A DNA stretch of 64,000 nucleotides from Mycobacterium sp. 1100029.7 (GTDB lineage Bacteria > Actinomycetota > Actinomycetes > Mycobacteriales > Mycobacteriaceae), in NCBI RefSeq assembly GCF_001665235.1, contig NZ_LZSC01000011.1:157366-221365 (forward strand). Reading direction: 5' to 3'. Positions 48,979-59,214 of this stretch are shown piece after piece; position 1 is the stretch's first letter; every line of letters starts with the position of its first letter. The translations under genes and the position numbers were made by a program. Under the pieces are notes generated by a model that was given only the letters and a program-made list of their open reading frames with translations, was not told where the DNA came from and ran no database searches.

Positions 48979-50781
48979 GTGCGTGAGTACAGCGTTCCCG
49001 CCCGCTTTACCGTCGGCGAGCGGGACAACATCGCGGCCATGGTCTTCGAGCACGAGCGCGACGACCCCAGCTTCGTCATCTATCAGCGCCAGGTCGACGG
49101 GGTGTGGACCGACGTCACCTGCGCCGAGGCCGCCGGCCAGATCCGGTCGGCGGCACTGGGGTTGATCTCGTTCGGCGTGCAAGCCGGTGACCGGGTGTCC
49201 ATCTTCTCGGCCACCCGCTACGAATGGGCGATCCTGGACCTCGCGATCCTGGCCGTCGGCGCCGTCACCGTCCCGATCTACGAGACGTCGTCGGCCGAGC
49301 AGGTGCGCTGGGTGCTGGAGAACTCCGAAGCCGTGGTGGCGTTCGCCGAAACCGACGCCCACGCCGCGATGGTCACCGAGCTGACCGGCGAGCTTCCGGC
49401 GCTGCGCCGGGTGCTCCACATCGACGGTTCGGGCCCCAAGGCGCTCGACCAGCTGATCGAGGCCGGCGCGTCGGTCGACCCCGACGAGCTGACCGCCCGG
49501 CAGGCGGCGCTGCGCTCCGCCGACCCCGCGACGCTGATCTACACGTCGGGAACCACCGGACGTCCCAAGGGCTGCCAGCTCACCCACGCCAACCTGCTCT
49601 ACGAGACCCAGGGCGCCAAGGAGTGCCTGCCGACGCTGCTCGACGAGGGGCAGCGGCTGCTGATCTTTTTGCCGCTGGCGCATGTGTTGGCCCGGGCGCT
49701 GACCCTGTCGGCATTCGCCAACAAGGTGACCGTCGGCTTCACCAGCGACATCAAGAACCTGCTGCCGATGTTCGCCGTGTTCAAGCCGACGGTCGTGGTG
49801 TCGGTGCCGCGGGTGTTCGAGAAGGTCTACAACACCGCCGAACAGAACGCCGCCAACGACGGCAAGGGCCCGATCTTCGCGCGCGCCGCGCAGACCGCGG
49901 TCGACTGGAGCCAGGCGCACGACAACGGCAAGCCCGGGCTGCTGTTACGGGCCAAGCACGCGCTGTTCGACCGGCTGGTCTACCAGAAGCTGCGCGCGGC
50001 GCTGGGCGGCGACTGCCACGCGTCGGTCTCCGGTGGTGCGCCGCTGGGCGCGCGGCTGGGCCACTTCTACCGCGGCGTCGGGGTGACCATCCACGAGGGC
50101 TACGGCCTGACCGAGACCAGTTCGGCCATCACGGTCAACCAGGTCGGCAGGGTCAAGATCGGAACCGTCGGAACGTTGTTGCCGGGCAACAGCATGCGCA
50201 TCGCCGACGACGGCGAGCTGTTGGTGCGCGGCGGCGTGGTGTTCAGCGGCTACTGGCGCAACGAGCAGGCCACCGCGGAAGCGTTCGCCGACGGCTGGTT
50301 CAAGACCGGCGACCTCGGCGCGCTCGACGAGGACGGCTTCCTGAAGATCACCGGCCGCAAGAAGGAGATCATCGTCACCGCCGGCGGCAAGAACGTCGCG
50401 CCCGCGGTGCTCGAAGACCAGCTGCGCGCGCATCCGCTGATCAGTCAGGCGCTGGTGGTCGGCGACGCCAAACCCTTTGTGGCAGCGTTGATCACGATCG
50501 ACCCGGAAGCTTTCGACGGCTGGAAGCAGCGCAACAGCAAGCCCGCGGGCGCGTCCGTGGGCGATCTGGCCACCGACCCGGATCTGGTCGCCGAGGTCGA
50601 CGCCGCGGTCAAGCAGGCCAACATGTCGGTCTCGCACGCGGAGTCGATCCGTAAGTTCCGCATCCTGGCGGTGGACTTCACCGAGGACACCGGCGAGCTG
50701 ACGCCGACGATGAAGGTCAAGCGCAACGTGGTCGCCGAGAAGTTCGCCTCCGACATCGAAGCGCTCTACGAGAAGGAGTAG
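48979..50781 (+). CDS. fadD15: Long-chain fatty-acid--CoA ligase FadD15
   Basis: This 600-residue ANL-superfamily acyl-CoA synthetase activates fatty acids through acyl-AMP. Motifs are the P-loop [21 protein letters not shown]5 YGLTETSS (after EGYG), A7 [16 protein letters not shown]8 [19 protein letters not shown] and the C-terminal TPTMKVKRN with the A10 lysine. The order and length are typical of bacterial FadD15. The GTG at 48979 follows GGTCACAGA and begins [13 protein letters not shown]. It is divergent from the SRPBCC genes and convergent with pimB'. Confidence 0.96.
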   Translation: MREYSVPARFTVGERDNIAAMVFEHERDDPSFVIYQRQVDGVWTDVTCAEAAGQIRSAALGLISFGVQAGDRVSIFSATRYEWAILDLAILAVGAVTVPIYETSSAEQVRWVLENSEAVVAFAETDAHAAMVTELTGELPALRRVLHIDGSGPKALDQLIEAGASVDPDELTARQAALRSADPATLIYTSGTTGRPKGCQLTHANLLYETQGAKECLPTLLDEGQRLLIFLPLAHVLARALTLSAFANKVTVGFTSDIKNLLPMFAVFKPTVVVSVPRVFEKVYNTAEQNAANDGKGPIFARAAQTAVDWSQAHDNGKPGLLLRAKHALFDRLVYQKLRAALGGDCHASVSGGAPLGARLGHFYRGVGVTIHEGYGLTETSSAITVNQVGRVKIGTVGTLLPGNSMRIADDGELLVRGGVVFSGYWRNEQATAEAFADGWFKTGDLGALDEDGFLKITGRKKEIIVTAGGKNVAPAVLEDQLRAHPLISQALVVGDAKPFVAALITIDPEAFDGWKQRNSKPAGASVGDLATDPDLVAEVDAAVKQANMSVSHAESIRKFRILAVDFTEDTGELTPTMKVKRNVVAEKFASDIEALYEKE

Positions 50782-50790
50782 CGCGGCCGA

Positions 50791-51951
50791 TCAGGCCAGC
50801 GAGGCCGACGACGGCTGGCCGCGCAGCAGGTCGGCCAGCCGGGCGGCCAGGATGTCCCAGCGCCACTGCGACGTCACCCAGTCGCGCCCGGCCGCTCCCA
50901 TCGCGGCGGCCTTGGCACGGTCGGCCAGCAACTCGGTGACGGCGTCGCCGACCTGCACTACCGAATTCCCGTCGACGACGAGCCCGGTCTTGTTGTGCTG
51001 CACGGCTTCTGGAGCGCCGCCCGAATCTCCGGCGACCACCGGCACGCCGGTCGCCGAGGCCTCCAGGAAGACGATGCCCAGGCCTTCGACGTCCATCCCG
51101 GCGCCCCGGGTACGGCACGGCATCGCGAAGACGTCGGCCAGCGCGTAGTGGGCGGGTAGCTCGGCCGCCGGCACCGCGCCGGTGAACGTCACGTGGTCGG
51201 CCACGCCGCAGTCGCGGGCCAGCTTGCGCAACGTGTCCAGGTAGGGGCCGCTGCCGACGATCACCAGCGCGGCCCCGTCGACGCGTTGCCGGATCGACGG
51301 CAGCGCCCTGATCAGGATGTCTTGGCCCTTGCGCGGCACCAGCCTGGACAGGCACACCACGGTGGGCCGCTCCCCCAGCTGGTAGCGCTTGCGCAGCTCG
51401 TCGCGGCCGGCCGGGTCCGGCCGGAACCGCTCGGTGTCGACGCCCGACGGCAGGTACTCCAACGACGCCGACGGGCCGAACGCCGTCGCGAACCGCGACC
51501 GGGTGTAGCGGCTGACGAAGGTCACGACGTCGGTGTCGTCGCCGATGCGGCGCAGCACCTGCCGGGCGACCGGCAGCATCGACCAGCCCACCTCGTGACC
51601 GTGCGTGCTGGCCACCACCCGCGTCGCGCCGGCCTGCCGGGCGCGGGCGGCCAGCAGCGCCAGCGGCGCGGCCGCGCCGAACCACACGGTGTCGATGCCG
51701 TGCTCGTCGATCAGCCTGCGCATCCGGGTGTCGACCGACGGGCCCGGCAACATCAAGGTGCCGGGATGACGTACCACGCCGTAGCCGACCGTCTCGGCGT
51801 CATAGGCGTCGGCGCCTTTCCACTGCGGGGCGTACACCAGCACCGAGTGCGAGCCGGTGTCGACCAGCCGAGCAACGAAATCCCGCAGATATGACTGGAT
51901 GCCGCCGCGCCGCGGCGGAAAGTCGTTGGTTACCAGCAGGACCCGACTCAC
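50791..51951 (-). CDS. pimB': GDP-mannose-dependent mannosyltransferase PimB'
   Basis: This 386-residue GT4, GT-B fold enzyme adds the second mannose to phosphatidylinositol monomannoside (the Rv2188c function). Landmarks are VTNDFPPRRGGIQSYL at the N-terminus, VVASTHGHEVGW, VVCLSRLVPRKGQDIL, and the donor-site segment GLGIVFLEASATGVPVVAGD (ExxxxE type: VEGLGIVFLE). It is cytosolic or membrane-peripheral. It is one of three lipoglycan mannosylation genes in the window, with mptA and the Rv2181-like enzyme. Confidence 0.95.
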   Translation of the reverse strand: MSRVLLVTNDFPPRRGGIQSYLRDFVARLVDTGSHSVLVYAPQWKGADAYDAETVGYGVVRHPGTLMLPGPSVDTRMRRLIDEHGIDTVWFGAAAPLALLAARARQAGATRVVASTHGHEVGWSMLPVARQVLRRIGDDTDVVTFVSRYTRSRFATAFGPSASLEYLPSGVDTERFRPDPAGRDELRKRYQLGERPTVVCLSRLVPRKGQDILIRALPSIRQRVDGAALVIVGSGPYLDTLRKLARDCGVADHVTFTGAVPAAELPAHYALADVFAMPCRTRGAGMDVEGLGIVFLEASATGVPVVAGDSGGAPEAVQHNKTGLVVDGNSVVQVGDAVTELLADRAKAAAMGAAGRDWVTSQWRWDILAARLADLLRGQPSSASLA

Positions 51952-52012
51952 CTGCGTAGGTTAGCCCGACGACGATGCAGACCGCGAAGCGGTCTGAGAA
52001 GGAGTTGGGCAA

Positions 52013-52858
52013 TCAGAATCCGCCGACCAGCCAGTGCTGCCAGCCGGCGAGCAACCCGGCCGCGTCGACGCCGAGCACGTCATGTCCGGCGACCAACGGA
52101 TCGGCATGGGCCACCCCGCAGACGGCAAGATAGTAGGCCCGCAATTTCGGCGTACCGAAGGTGTCGGCGACGAAGCGGGCGAACCACCAGGCGCGGTCGT
52201 AGGCCCGCGAGCGCTGCGGCCCGGGGCTGTCCAGCTCGAAGTCCGAGGGCAGCGACGCCGTCGACGACCGCGCGTCCTCGGGCACCGGCGCGGCGGGCCG
52301 CGCCACGAAGTCGGCGACGCCTTCGGGCAGCCACCGCGGCGCGTCCAGCGCCGCGTCGGCACGCGACGCGAAGTGAAAGAGCTCATGCGTCAACACAATG
52401 CGCAGCGCCGACTCGCTCATGTCGGCCGCGCCCGGCGCGAACACGATGCGCTGGCCGATCACGGTCCGGTGCGCGGGATCGACCTGGTCGGCAACGGTCA
52501 CCGCCGCGATGTCGGCCCACTGCTCGGCGGCGCCACCACCGGCGGCGGCGCGAAACTGCTCGTCGGAGCCGGCGGCCTCCACCGCGATGTCGCGCGACCA
52601 GTCGGTGCCCCAGAAGGCCTCCACTTTGGCGATCGCGGCGCCGACGTTCGCGGCGATGCGGTTCAGCAGTCGGTCGGCGGCCGGACCACCCAGGCTGAGC
52701 AACCGGACCTCGCGGTCACCTACGACCAGGGGGGCAGGCTCCGCGGCGGGGCGGCTGGTGGGCGCGGCGACCAGCTGGGCGGGTGTTGTCCGGCCCTCGT
52801 GCGCGTGGTGCGCATCCAGCGGCAGGGCGGCCGCGACGGCGAATTCTGCGACGAACAC
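52013..52858 (-). CDS. Exported HExxH metallopeptidase-like protein (Rv2189c-like)
   Basis: This 281-residue protein shows a zinc-binding type motif RIVLTHELFHFASR (HELFH, an HExxH motif) with a downstream PRWLPEGVADFVA glutamate, as in gluzincin/M1-like minimal peptidases. The N-terminus is hydrophobic. Reading further upstream in frame adds WLPVLLAWVFVAEF, a convincing signal sequence after basic residues, yet no ATG, GTG or TTG precedes it. The GTG at 52858 is therefore a compromise start. The protein is probably anchored or secreted. Substrate unknown; it lies beside an NlpC/P60 endopeptidase. Confidence 0.85.
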   Translation of the reverse strand: MFVAEFAVAAALPLDAHHAHEGRTTPAQLVAAPTSRPAAEPAPLVVGDREVRLLSLGGPAADRLLNRIAANVGAAIAKVEAFWGTDWSRDIAVEAAGSDEQFRAAAGGGAAEQWADIAAVTVADQVDPAHRTVIGQRIVFAPGAADMSESALRIVLTHELFHFASRADAALDAPRWLPEGVADFVARPAAPVPEDARSSTASLPSDFELDSPGPQRSRAYDRAWWFARFVADTFGTPKLRAYYLAVCGVAHADPLVAGHDVLGVDAAGLLAGWQHWLVGGF

Positions 52859-52919
52859 CCAAGCCAGCAGGACGGGAAGCCATCGGCGGTGCCGACGGAC
52901 GTGCCCCCGTGCTGTTCGG

Positions 52920-54071
52920 TCAGTAACGGCGGGCGTCGTGAACCGGGCCTGCGGAATTCATCGGCACCACCCGCACCGGCACGCCGTAGGTCGACGAGTG
53001 GACCACCATGCCGTCACCGACGTAGATCCCGCTGTGTGACGCATCGTTGTAGAAGGTCACCACGTCGCCGGGCTGCAGGTCCGACAGCGCCACCGGCTGA
53101 CCGCCGTTGGCCTGCGCCTGGCTGGAGTGCGGCAGCGAAATCCCGGCTTGCTGGAAGGCCCACATCACCAGGCCGGAGCAGTCGAACCCACCGGGGGCCG
53201 CACCACCCCATACATAAGAGGAACCGACCTGCGTGAGCGCTGCCTGCACGACGTTGGCGCGGTCACCGCCGCCACCGGGACCACCGGGCGCAAATCCGGG
53301 CATGCCACCGGGAGGCGGCGCGTCGCCGGGTGCCGGCGCACCGGGGGCCGGCGGGACGCCGGGCGGCAACGCGTCGGGCGCGGGTGCACCCGGAGCCGCC
53401 GCCGGGGCGGGCCCGGGCTCGGCGAGCGCGGTGCGCTGCTGCGGCGTCAGCGAGACGTACTGCGACTTCACGACGGCGATCTGAACCTGCAGCTGGCTCT
53501 GCTTGGACTGCAGGCTGGCCCGCACCGCGGCGGCCTGCTCGGCAGCGCTCTTGGCATCGGCGGCGGACTTGGCCGATTCCTGCTCGGCCTTGGCGGCCTG
53601 CGCGCCGGCGATCCGGAAATCGGCCATCTGGTTACGCATTTGGGTGGCCATCACACGCTGGACGGCCAGCTTGTCGATCAGTCCCTGCGGCGATTCCGCG
53701 GTCAGCATGGCTTCCATGCCGTCGACGCGACCACCCATGTAGGTGGCGGCAGCGAGCTTGTTGACGGCGCCCTGGAAGGTGGCCAGGCGGGCGCGCGTCG
53801 CGTCGACCGCGGCCTGGTCGTCGGAGTGCTTCTTGTCGGCGGCCTGCTGGGCGGCGAGCTTCTCGTTGAGGTCGAGTTGCGCGCTGTGCATGGCTTCGGT
53901 GGTCTGCTCGGCCTGCCGGGACAGCTCGTTGAGCTTTGCCAGTGCGTCCTCGGCCGGATCCGCCACCACATTGGCGGCACAGACACCCGATAACACCGTC
54001 AGTCCTGCCAGGGTTCCGATTACGGACCGCGTGATGACACGCGAGATCGAATGCGCGGAGCCGAAACTCAA
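52920..54071 (-). CDS. NlpC/P60 peptidoglycan endopeptidase (Rv2190c-like)
   Basis: This 383-residue secreted wall hydrolase cleaves peptide stems. It has a signal sequence (residues 1-37, cut near VVADPAEDA), a long coiled-coil region (40-205) as in RipA-type proteins, a Pro/Ala/Gly linker (218-268), and the NlpC/P60 domain (270-383). Catalytic residues are C298 in GGFDCSGL, H346 in DASHSGIYVGDG and H358 in VVHSSTYG. The start is a TTG (MSFGSAHS) with AAGGAAG upstream. M. tuberculosis Rv2190c is needed for normal wall structure and virulence. Confidence 0.95.
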   Translation of the reverse strand: MSFGSAHSISRVITRSVIGTLAGLTVLSGVCAANVVADPAEDALAKLNELSRQAEQTTEAMHSAQLDLNEKLAAQQAADKKHSDDQAAVDATRARLATFQGAVNKLAAATYMGGRVDGMEAMLTAESPQGLIDKLAVQRVMATQMRNQMADFRIAGAQAAKAEQESAKSAADAKSAAEQAAAVRASLQSKQSQLQVQIAVVKSQYVSLTPQQRTALAEPGPAPAAAPGAPAPDALPPGVPPAPGAPAPGDAPPPGGMPGFAPGGPGGGGDRANVVQAALTQVGSSYVWGGAAPGGFDCSGLVMWAFQQAGISLPHSSQAQANGGQPVALSDLQPGDVVTFYNDASHSGIYVGDGMVVHSSTYGVPVRVVPMNSAGPVHDARRY

Positions 54072-54267
54072 AGTATTGCTTCCTTAAACTGCCATCGACC
54101 TTCGAGGTCGAGCTGGGTTTAGGTCTCAAACAGGTTACGAAACGATATCGGCGTTTGTCCAAACCAGATCGTTAAGAAATTGGAAAGATTTCTGTCATAA
54201 GTATGTGAACGAGCGGGGTACGTACGCGGATCGGCGGGCCGTCCAGCGGTTTTGGCATTCAGCGCCA

Positions 54268-54531
54268 TCAGGCTACGCCGGCCCCGCGGTGGCGATGAAT
54301 CGGCACCAGCCGCAGCCGCGGCGCCATTCCGGCCTCGGCGAGCACCTCGAGAGCGGCACGCTCGTCCTGCAACAGGGTATCCGGTACCCCGAGTAGCACA
54401 CTGACCACGCAATCCCGGCACCCCGGGCCGCGGGCCGCACAGTCGTCGCAGTCGATCACCACCGGTTCGTCGGGTCGTGGGGTCGCGACGTCATTGCTGT
54501 CGGGGCTGTCGGGTCCGCTGCTGTAGGCCAT
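54268..54531 (-). CDS. Small cysteine-rich conserved protein (87 aa)
   Basis: This 87-residue acidic protein has a compact cysteine cluster [14 protein letters not shown] (residues 28-41), followed by [20 protein letters not shown]. The CxxC...CxxC spacing suggests a zinc ribbon or iron-sulfur site. Similar small proteins occur in many actinobacteria near this nuclease gene; I recall no known function. It is divergent from the DEDDh/GIY-YIG nuclease gene and 196 bases upstream of the endopeptidase gene. Confidence 0.78.
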   Translation of the reverse strand: MAYSSGPDSPDSNDVATPRPDEPVVIDCDDCAARGPGCRDCVVSVLLGVPDTLLQDERAALEVLAEAGMAPRLRLVPIHRHRGAGVA

Positions 54532-54673
54532 CGGTCGGTCCTCTCATCCGGCTTGCCAAAACTCGAGTCGTATTACGGCGAACGCTAACGGCGGGCACCG
54601 ACATCTTTTTCACAGCGCACGGTGCGGCGTGGGAGCGCCGCGGCTGTCGGTCCCGGTGCTTAACGTCACGCCC

Positions 54674-56590
54674 ATGCGTGTGACGGGTGGGACTCAGCTG
54701 AGTTTCGCCGACTTGGAAACAGACCGAGCATCCGGCACGGAAACCGCTTGGGCGCCAGGCGAAGAGATCGCGCTGCGCGATACCACCTTCGTGGTCGTCG
54801 ACCTCGAGACCACCGGCGGGCGCAGCCAGGGCCGCGACGGAGCGCCCGCCGACGCCATCACCGAGATCGGGGCCGTCAAGGTACGCGGCGGCCTCGTGCT
54901 CGGCGAGTTCGGCACCCTGGTGGACCCGCAGCGCAGCATCCCACCCCAGATCGTGCAGCTCACCGGCATCACCACGGCGATGGTGTGCGACGCCCCGACC
55001 ATCGACGCCGTCCTGCCGATGTTTCTTCAGTTCGCCGGTGACGCCGTGCTGGTCGCCCACAACGCGGGCTTCGACATCGGATTCCTGCGGGCCGCGGCGC
55101 AGCACTGCGAAATCCCTTGGCCGCGACCGCAAGTGCTGTGCACGGTCCGGCTGGCTCGACGCGTGCTGAGCCGCGAGGAAGCCCCCAGCGTGCGGCTGGG
55201 CGCCCTGGCGCGGCTGTTCGCCGTCACCACCCAACCCACCCACCGCGCGCTGGACGACGCCCGCGCCACCGTCGACGTGTTGCACGCGCTGATCGAACGG
55301 GTCGGCAACCAGGGCGTGCACACCTACGCCGACCTGCGCGCCTACCTGCCCAACGTGACACCGGCCCAGCGCCGCAAGCGCGTGCTCGCCGATTCGCTGC
55401 CCCGCCGGCCCGGCGTCTATTTGTTCCGCGGCCCCTCGAACGAGGTGCTCTACGTCGGCACCGCCGTCGACCTGCGGCGCCGGGTCAACCAGTACTTCAC
55501 CGGCGCCGATCCGCGCGGCCGGATGAAGGAGATGGTGAGCCTGGCCGGCGCGGTGGACCACGTCGAATGCGCCCACGCCCTGGAGGCCGGGGTGCGCGAG
55601 CTGCGGTTGCTGGTCGCGCACGCACCGCCGTACAACCGGCGGTCTAGATTCCCGCAGCGATGGTGGTGGGTGGCGTTGAGCGAGGAGGCTTTCCCGCGGC
55701 TGACGGTGGTGCGAGCCCCGCGACACGACCGGGCCATCGGGCCGTTCCGGTCCCGCACCGACGCCGCCGACACCGCGACGCTGCTGGCGCGGTTCACCGG
55801 AATCCGCACCTGCACCACCCGGATCGGGCGTTCGGCCCGCCACGGCCCCGCGTGTCCCGAGGTCGAAGTGTCACCGTGTCCCGCCGCCCACGACCTGACC
55901 GCGACCCAGTACGCGGCGGCCACGCAGCGGGCCGCGTCGCTGATCGAGGGCGCCGACAACAGCGCGCTGAACGCGGCCGTCGCACAGGTCAGCGCGCTGG
56001 CCGAGCACCGTCACTACGAAAGTGCGGCGCGGCTGCGCGACCGCACCGCCGCCGCCGTCGAGGTGCTGTGGCGGGGCCAGCGGCTGCGGGCGCTGGCCGC
56101 GGTACCCGAGCTGATCGCCGCCGCACCCGATGGCAGCGGCGGCTATCACCTCGCCGTCATTCGCCACGGCCAACTCGCCGCCGCGGGCAACGCCCGGCGC
56201 GGGGTGCCGCCGATGCCGGTGATCGACGCCATTCACGCTGGCGCACAAGCGATCCTGCCGACGGACGCGCCGCTGGGCGGTGCGCTGGTCGAAGAGACCG
56301 CGCTGATCGCCCGCTGGCTGGCCGCTCCCGGGGTGCGCATCGTGCGGGTCGCCGACGACCTCGGCTGGGCCTCGCCGTTGCGCTCCGCCGGCGCCTGGGC
56401 GGACTGGGCCGCGGCGGCGCGCTCGGCGCGACTGGCGAGCGAGCAGGCGGTGGCAGGGCTCGACTCAGACCTGCTGGCTGAACCGCGCCCAACGCGCGAG
56501 CAGCTGTTCGGCGGCTCCGGAGTCGATGGCCGCGGCGGCCCGCGCCAACCCGTCCTCCCACGCCGGCAGCCATTCGGCGCGACTGGATAG
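54674..56590 (+). CDS. DEDDh exonuclease fused to UvrC-like GIY-YIG domain (Rv2191-like)
   Basis: This 638-residue two-domain nuclease has an N-terminal DnaQ/DEDDh 3'-5' exonuclease ([11 protein letters not shown] with D and [14 protein letters not shown], and [15 protein letters not shown] with the final H-x4-D). The second part is UvrC-like: GIY-YIG ([21 protein letters not shown]), then a cysteine-containing middle and a UVR-like [17 protein letters not shown] segment. It may act in DNA repair or processing, as in the actinobacterial DnaQ-UvrC fusion group. The ATG at 54674 is preferred over 54629. Its last 126 bases overlap the convergent trpD gene. Confidence 0.9.
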   Translation: MRVTGGTQLSFADLETDRASGTETAWAPGEEIALRDTTFVVVDLETTGGRSQGRDGAPADAITEIGAVKVRGGLVLGEFGTLVDPQRSIPPQIVQLTGITTAMVCDAPTIDAVLPMFLQFAGDAVLVAHNAGFDIGFLRAAAQHCEIPWPRPQVLCTVRLARRVLSREEAPSVRLGALARLFAVTTQPTHRALDDARATVDVLHALIERVGNQGVHTYADLRAYLPNVTPAQRRKRVLADSLPRRPGVYLFRGPSNEVLYVGTAVDLRRRVNQYFTGADPRGRMKEMVSLAGAVDHVECAHALEAGVRELRLLVAHAPPYNRRSRFPQRWWWVALSEEAFPRLTVVRAPRHDRAIGPFRSRTDAADTATLLARFTGIRTCTTRIGRSARHGPACPEVEVSPCPAAHDLTATQYAAATQRAASLIEGADNSALNAAVAQVSALAEHRHYESAARLRDRTAAAVEVLWRGQRLRALAAVPELIAAAPDGSGGYHLAVIRHGQLAAAGNARRGVPPMPVIDAIHAGAQAILPTDAPLGGALVEETALIARWLAAPGVRIVRVADDLGWASPLRSAGAWADWAAAARSARLASEQAVAGLDSDLLAEPRPTREQLFGGSGVDGRGGPRQPVLPRRQPFGATG

Positions 56591-57574
56591 GCCCGCGTGC
56601 GCAACGATCGCGCCGGCGGCGTTGAGCACCACGGCGTCGCGGACCGGGCCCGTGGCGCCACCCAGCACGGCGCGCACCTCGTCGGCGTTGAACTGGGCGT
56701 CGCCGCCCACCAGCTGGTCGAGCTCGGCGCGGGCGAACCCGAATCCGGCGGGGTCGAACGTCAGCTTGTCCACCGTGCCCGCCTGCACCCGCCAGATCGT
56801 GCTGGTGGTGGTCGTGGTCAATTCGTCTAGGCCGTCGTCCCCGTGCACGACCAGCACGCTGGCCCGTCGCGCGGCGAACACGCCGGCCATCACCTCGGCG
56901 AGGTTGGCGAACGCGCAGCCGATCAGACCGGCCCGCGGCCGGGCCGGATTGGTCAGCGGCCCAAGGAGATTGAAAACCGTCGGGATCCCAATCTCGCGAC
57001 GCACCACCGACGCGTGCCGGTAGGACGGATGGAACACCGGGGCGAAGCAGAACCCGATGCCCACCTCGGCGAGACTGCGGGCGACCTGGTCGGGCCCGAG
57101 GTCGATGCGCACGCCGAGGGCCTCGAGGGTGTCCGCGCCGCCGGACAGTGAGGACGCCGCGCGGTTGCCGTGCTTGACCACCGGCACCCCCGCGGCCGCC
57201 ACCACGATCGCGGCCATCGTGGACAGGTTGACGGTGTTGACCCCGTCACCGCCGGTGCCGACGATGTCGACGGCGTCTCGAATGTCGCTGCCGAGCGCAT
57301 CGCCGGGGATCGGTCGCGCATGGGTGAGCATCACGTCGGCCAGCTCGCTGACCTCGGCCGCGGTCGGCACCTTCATCTTCATCGCGACCGCGAACGCGGC
57401 GATCTGAGCGGGCCGGGCGTTGCCGGTCATGATCTGGTCCATCGCCCAGGCGGCCTGCCCGCGGGCCAGGTTCTGCCCGTCGGTCAACCGCCCCAGGAGC
57501 TGCGGCCACGTCGGGGCCGCGCCCGCGGCAGCGGAAAACGCCCGGTGCGACGGAACCTCAGATGACAGAGCCAC
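56465..57574 (-). CDS. trpD: Anthranilate phosphoribosyltransferase TrpD
   Basis: This 369-residue enzyme of tryptophan synthesis joins anthranilate and PRPP. The PRPP site is [20 protein letters not shown], followed by [23 protein letters not shown] (KHGNR and SGGAD motifs). Then come [13 protein letters not shown] and [13 protein letters not shown], and the metal site [13 protein letters not shown]. The GTG at 57574 (VALSSEV) matches the homologous start; a start at 57631 is unlikely. The end overlaps the nuclease gene on the other strand by 126 bases. Confidence 0.97.
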   Translation of the reverse strand: MALSSEVPSHRAFSAAAGAAPTWPQLLGRLTDGQNLARGQAAWAMDQIMTGNARPAQIAAFAVAMKMKVPTAAEVSELADVMLTHARPIPGDALGSDIRDAVDIVGTGGDGVNTVNLSTMAAIVVAAAGVPVVKHGNRAASSLSGGADTLEALGVRIDLGPDQVARSLAEVGIGFCFAPVFHPSYRHASVVRREIGIPTVFNLLGPLTNPARPRAGLIGCAFANLAEVMAGVFAARRASVLVVHGDDGLDELTTTTTSTIWRVQAGTVDKLTFDPAGFGFARAELDQLVGGDAQFNADEVRAVLGGATGPVRDAVVLNAAGAIVAHAGLSSRAEWLPAWEDGLARAAAAIDSGAAEQLLARWARFSQQV

Positions 57575-57701
57575 GCGCCGATGGTCCCACGAGGACCAAC
57601 CACCGCCCAACCGTCGTTTCCCGGCCGCCAAAAGCGACGCGCGCTACCGAATTTCGGCCCCGGGTAGAGTTCAACAACTACAAAGCGTCATACTTGCGGA
57701 T

Positions 57702-58313
57702 GTGACGAGTGCTGTAGGGACCTCGGGGACTGCGATCACGTCTCGGGTGCATTCGCTGAACCGGCCCAATATGGTCAGTGTCGGCACCATCGTGTGGCTG
57801 TCCAGCGAGCTCATGTTCTTTGCTGGCCTGTTCGCGTTCTATTTCACGGCGCGAGCGCAGGCGGGCGGCAACTGGCCGCCGCCGCCCACCGAGCTGAACC
57901 TGTATCAGGCCGTGCCGGTGACGCTGGTGTTGATCGCGTCGTCGTTCACCTGCCAGATGGGCGTGTTCGCCGCCGAGCGCGGCGACGTGTTCGGCCTGCG
58001 CCGGTGGTACGTGATCACGTTCCTGATGGGACTGTTCTTCGTCATGGGGCAGGCCTACGAGTACTACCACCTGGCCACCCATGGGACGACCATCCACGGC
58101 AGCGCCTACGGCAGCGTGTTCTACCTGGCCACCGGCTTCCACGGGCTGCACGTGACGGGCGGTCTGATCGCCTTCCTATTCCTGCTGGCCCGGACCGGGA
58201 TGAGCAAGTTCACCCCGGCGCAGGCGACGGCCAGCATCGTCGTCTCCTACTACTGGCATTTCGTCGACATCGTCTGGATCGCGCTGTTCACCGTGATCTA
58301 TTTCATCCGCTAG
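57702..58313 (+). CDS. ctaE: Cytochrome c oxidase subunit III CtaE
   Basis: This 203-residue subunit III of the aa3 oxidase has five transmembrane helices. It is recognised by [56 protein letters not shown] (FHGLHV) and [19 protein letters not shown]. It starts with GTG at 57702 (VTSAVGTSG). It heads the operon ctaE-qcrC-qcrA-qcrB, which encodes parts of the mycobacterial bcc-aa3 supercomplex that moves electrons from menaquinol directly to oxygen. Confidence 0.96.
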   Translation: MTSAVGTSGTAITSRVHSLNRPNMVSVGTIVWLSSELMFFAGLFAFYFTARAQAGGNWPPPPTELNLYQAVPVTLVLIASSFTCQMGVFAAERGDVFGLRRWYVITFLMGLFFVMGQAYEYYHLATHGTTIHGSAYGSVFYLATGFHGLHVTGGLIAFLFLLARTGMSKFTPAQATASIVVSYYWHFVDIVWIALFTVIYFIR

Positions 58314-58326
58314 AGGCCGGCGTTAG

Positions 58327-59214
58327 ATGAACAGGAGTGCTCGGTTGAAGAACCTGGGATTCACCCGATCCCGCGGCCGCAAGCCGCAGAGTCAGCCGCG
58401 AAAAGAGCGCGGCGACCGGTCGCGGCGGCGGCTGCGCCGCCGGCTGTCCGGCGGCCTGCTGCTGATGATCGCGCTGACGATCTCCGGCGGCCTGGCGGCG
58501 GTGTTGACGCCCACTCCCCAGGTGGCGGTCGCCGACGAGTCGTCCTCGGCGCTGCTGCGCAACGGCAAGCAGCTCTTCGAGACCTCGTGCGTGAGCTGCC
58601 ACGGCGCCAACCTGCAGGGCGTACCCGACCACGGACCCAGCCTGGTCGGCGTCGGCGAGGCGGCCGTCTACTTCCAGGTGTCCAGCGGCCGGATGCCGGC
58701 CATGCGCGGCGAGGCGCAGGCGCCCCGTAAGCAGCCCATCTTCGACGAGGGCCAGATCGACGCGATCGGGGCCTACGTGCAGGCCAACGGCGGCGGCCCG
58801 ACCACGGTGCGCAATCCCGACGGCAGCCTGGCGATGAGCTCGCTGCGCGGCACCGACCTGGGCCGCGGCGGCGACCTGTTCCGGCTGAACTGCGCGTCCT
58901 GCCACAACTTCACCGGCCGCGGCGGCGCGCTGTCCTCCGGAAAGTTCGCACCCCAGCTGGAACCGGCCAATGAGCAGCAGATTCTGACCGCGATGCTGAC
59001 CGGCCCGCAGAACATGCCCAAGTTCTCCAACGACCAGCTGTCGTTCGAAGCCAAGAAGGACATCATCGGCTACGTCAAGAACGTCACCGAGGAGCGTTCG
59101 CCGGGAGGCTACGGCCTCGGCGGATTCGGGCCCGCGCCTGAGGGCATGGCCGCCTGGATCATCGGAATGGTCGCCGCCATTGCGCTGGCACTGTGGATTG
59201 GGGCGCGAGCATGA
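58327..59214 (+). CDS. qcrC: Di-haem cytochrome c subunit QcrC
   Basis: This 295-residue cytochrome cc subunit of the bcc complex has a very basic N-terminus, a transmembrane segment near residues 43-62, and two periplasmic cytochrome c domains with CVSCH (88-92) and CASCH (189-193). A C-terminal transmembrane helix ([19 protein letters not shown]) follows. The two haems replace soluble cytochrome c and shuttle electrons to oxidase. It starts 13 bases after ctaE and overlaps qcrA by ATGA (59211-59214). Confidence 0.97.
   Translation: MNRSARLKNLGFTRSRGRKPQSQPRKERGDRSRRRLRRRLSGGLLLMIALTISGGLAAVLTPTPQVAVADESSSALLRNGKQLFETSCVSCHGANLQGVPDHGPSLVGVGEAAVYFQVSSGRMPAMRGEAQAPRKQPIFDEGQIDAIGAYVQANGGGPTTVRNPDGSLAMSSLRGTDLGRGGDLFRLNCASCHNFTGRGGALSSGKFAPQLEPANEQQILTAMLTGPQNMPKFSNDQLSFEAKKDIIGYVKNVTEERSPGGYGLGGFGPAPEGMAAWIIGMVAAIALALWIGARA

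Noticed and set aside
54072..54267. Possible cyclic-di-AMP (ydaO) riboswitch before the NlpC/P60 gene
   Set aside because: Wall hydrolase genes can carry it, but I could not find its conserved core in these 196 bases. A GTAAC resembling part of an MtrA site is too short to call.
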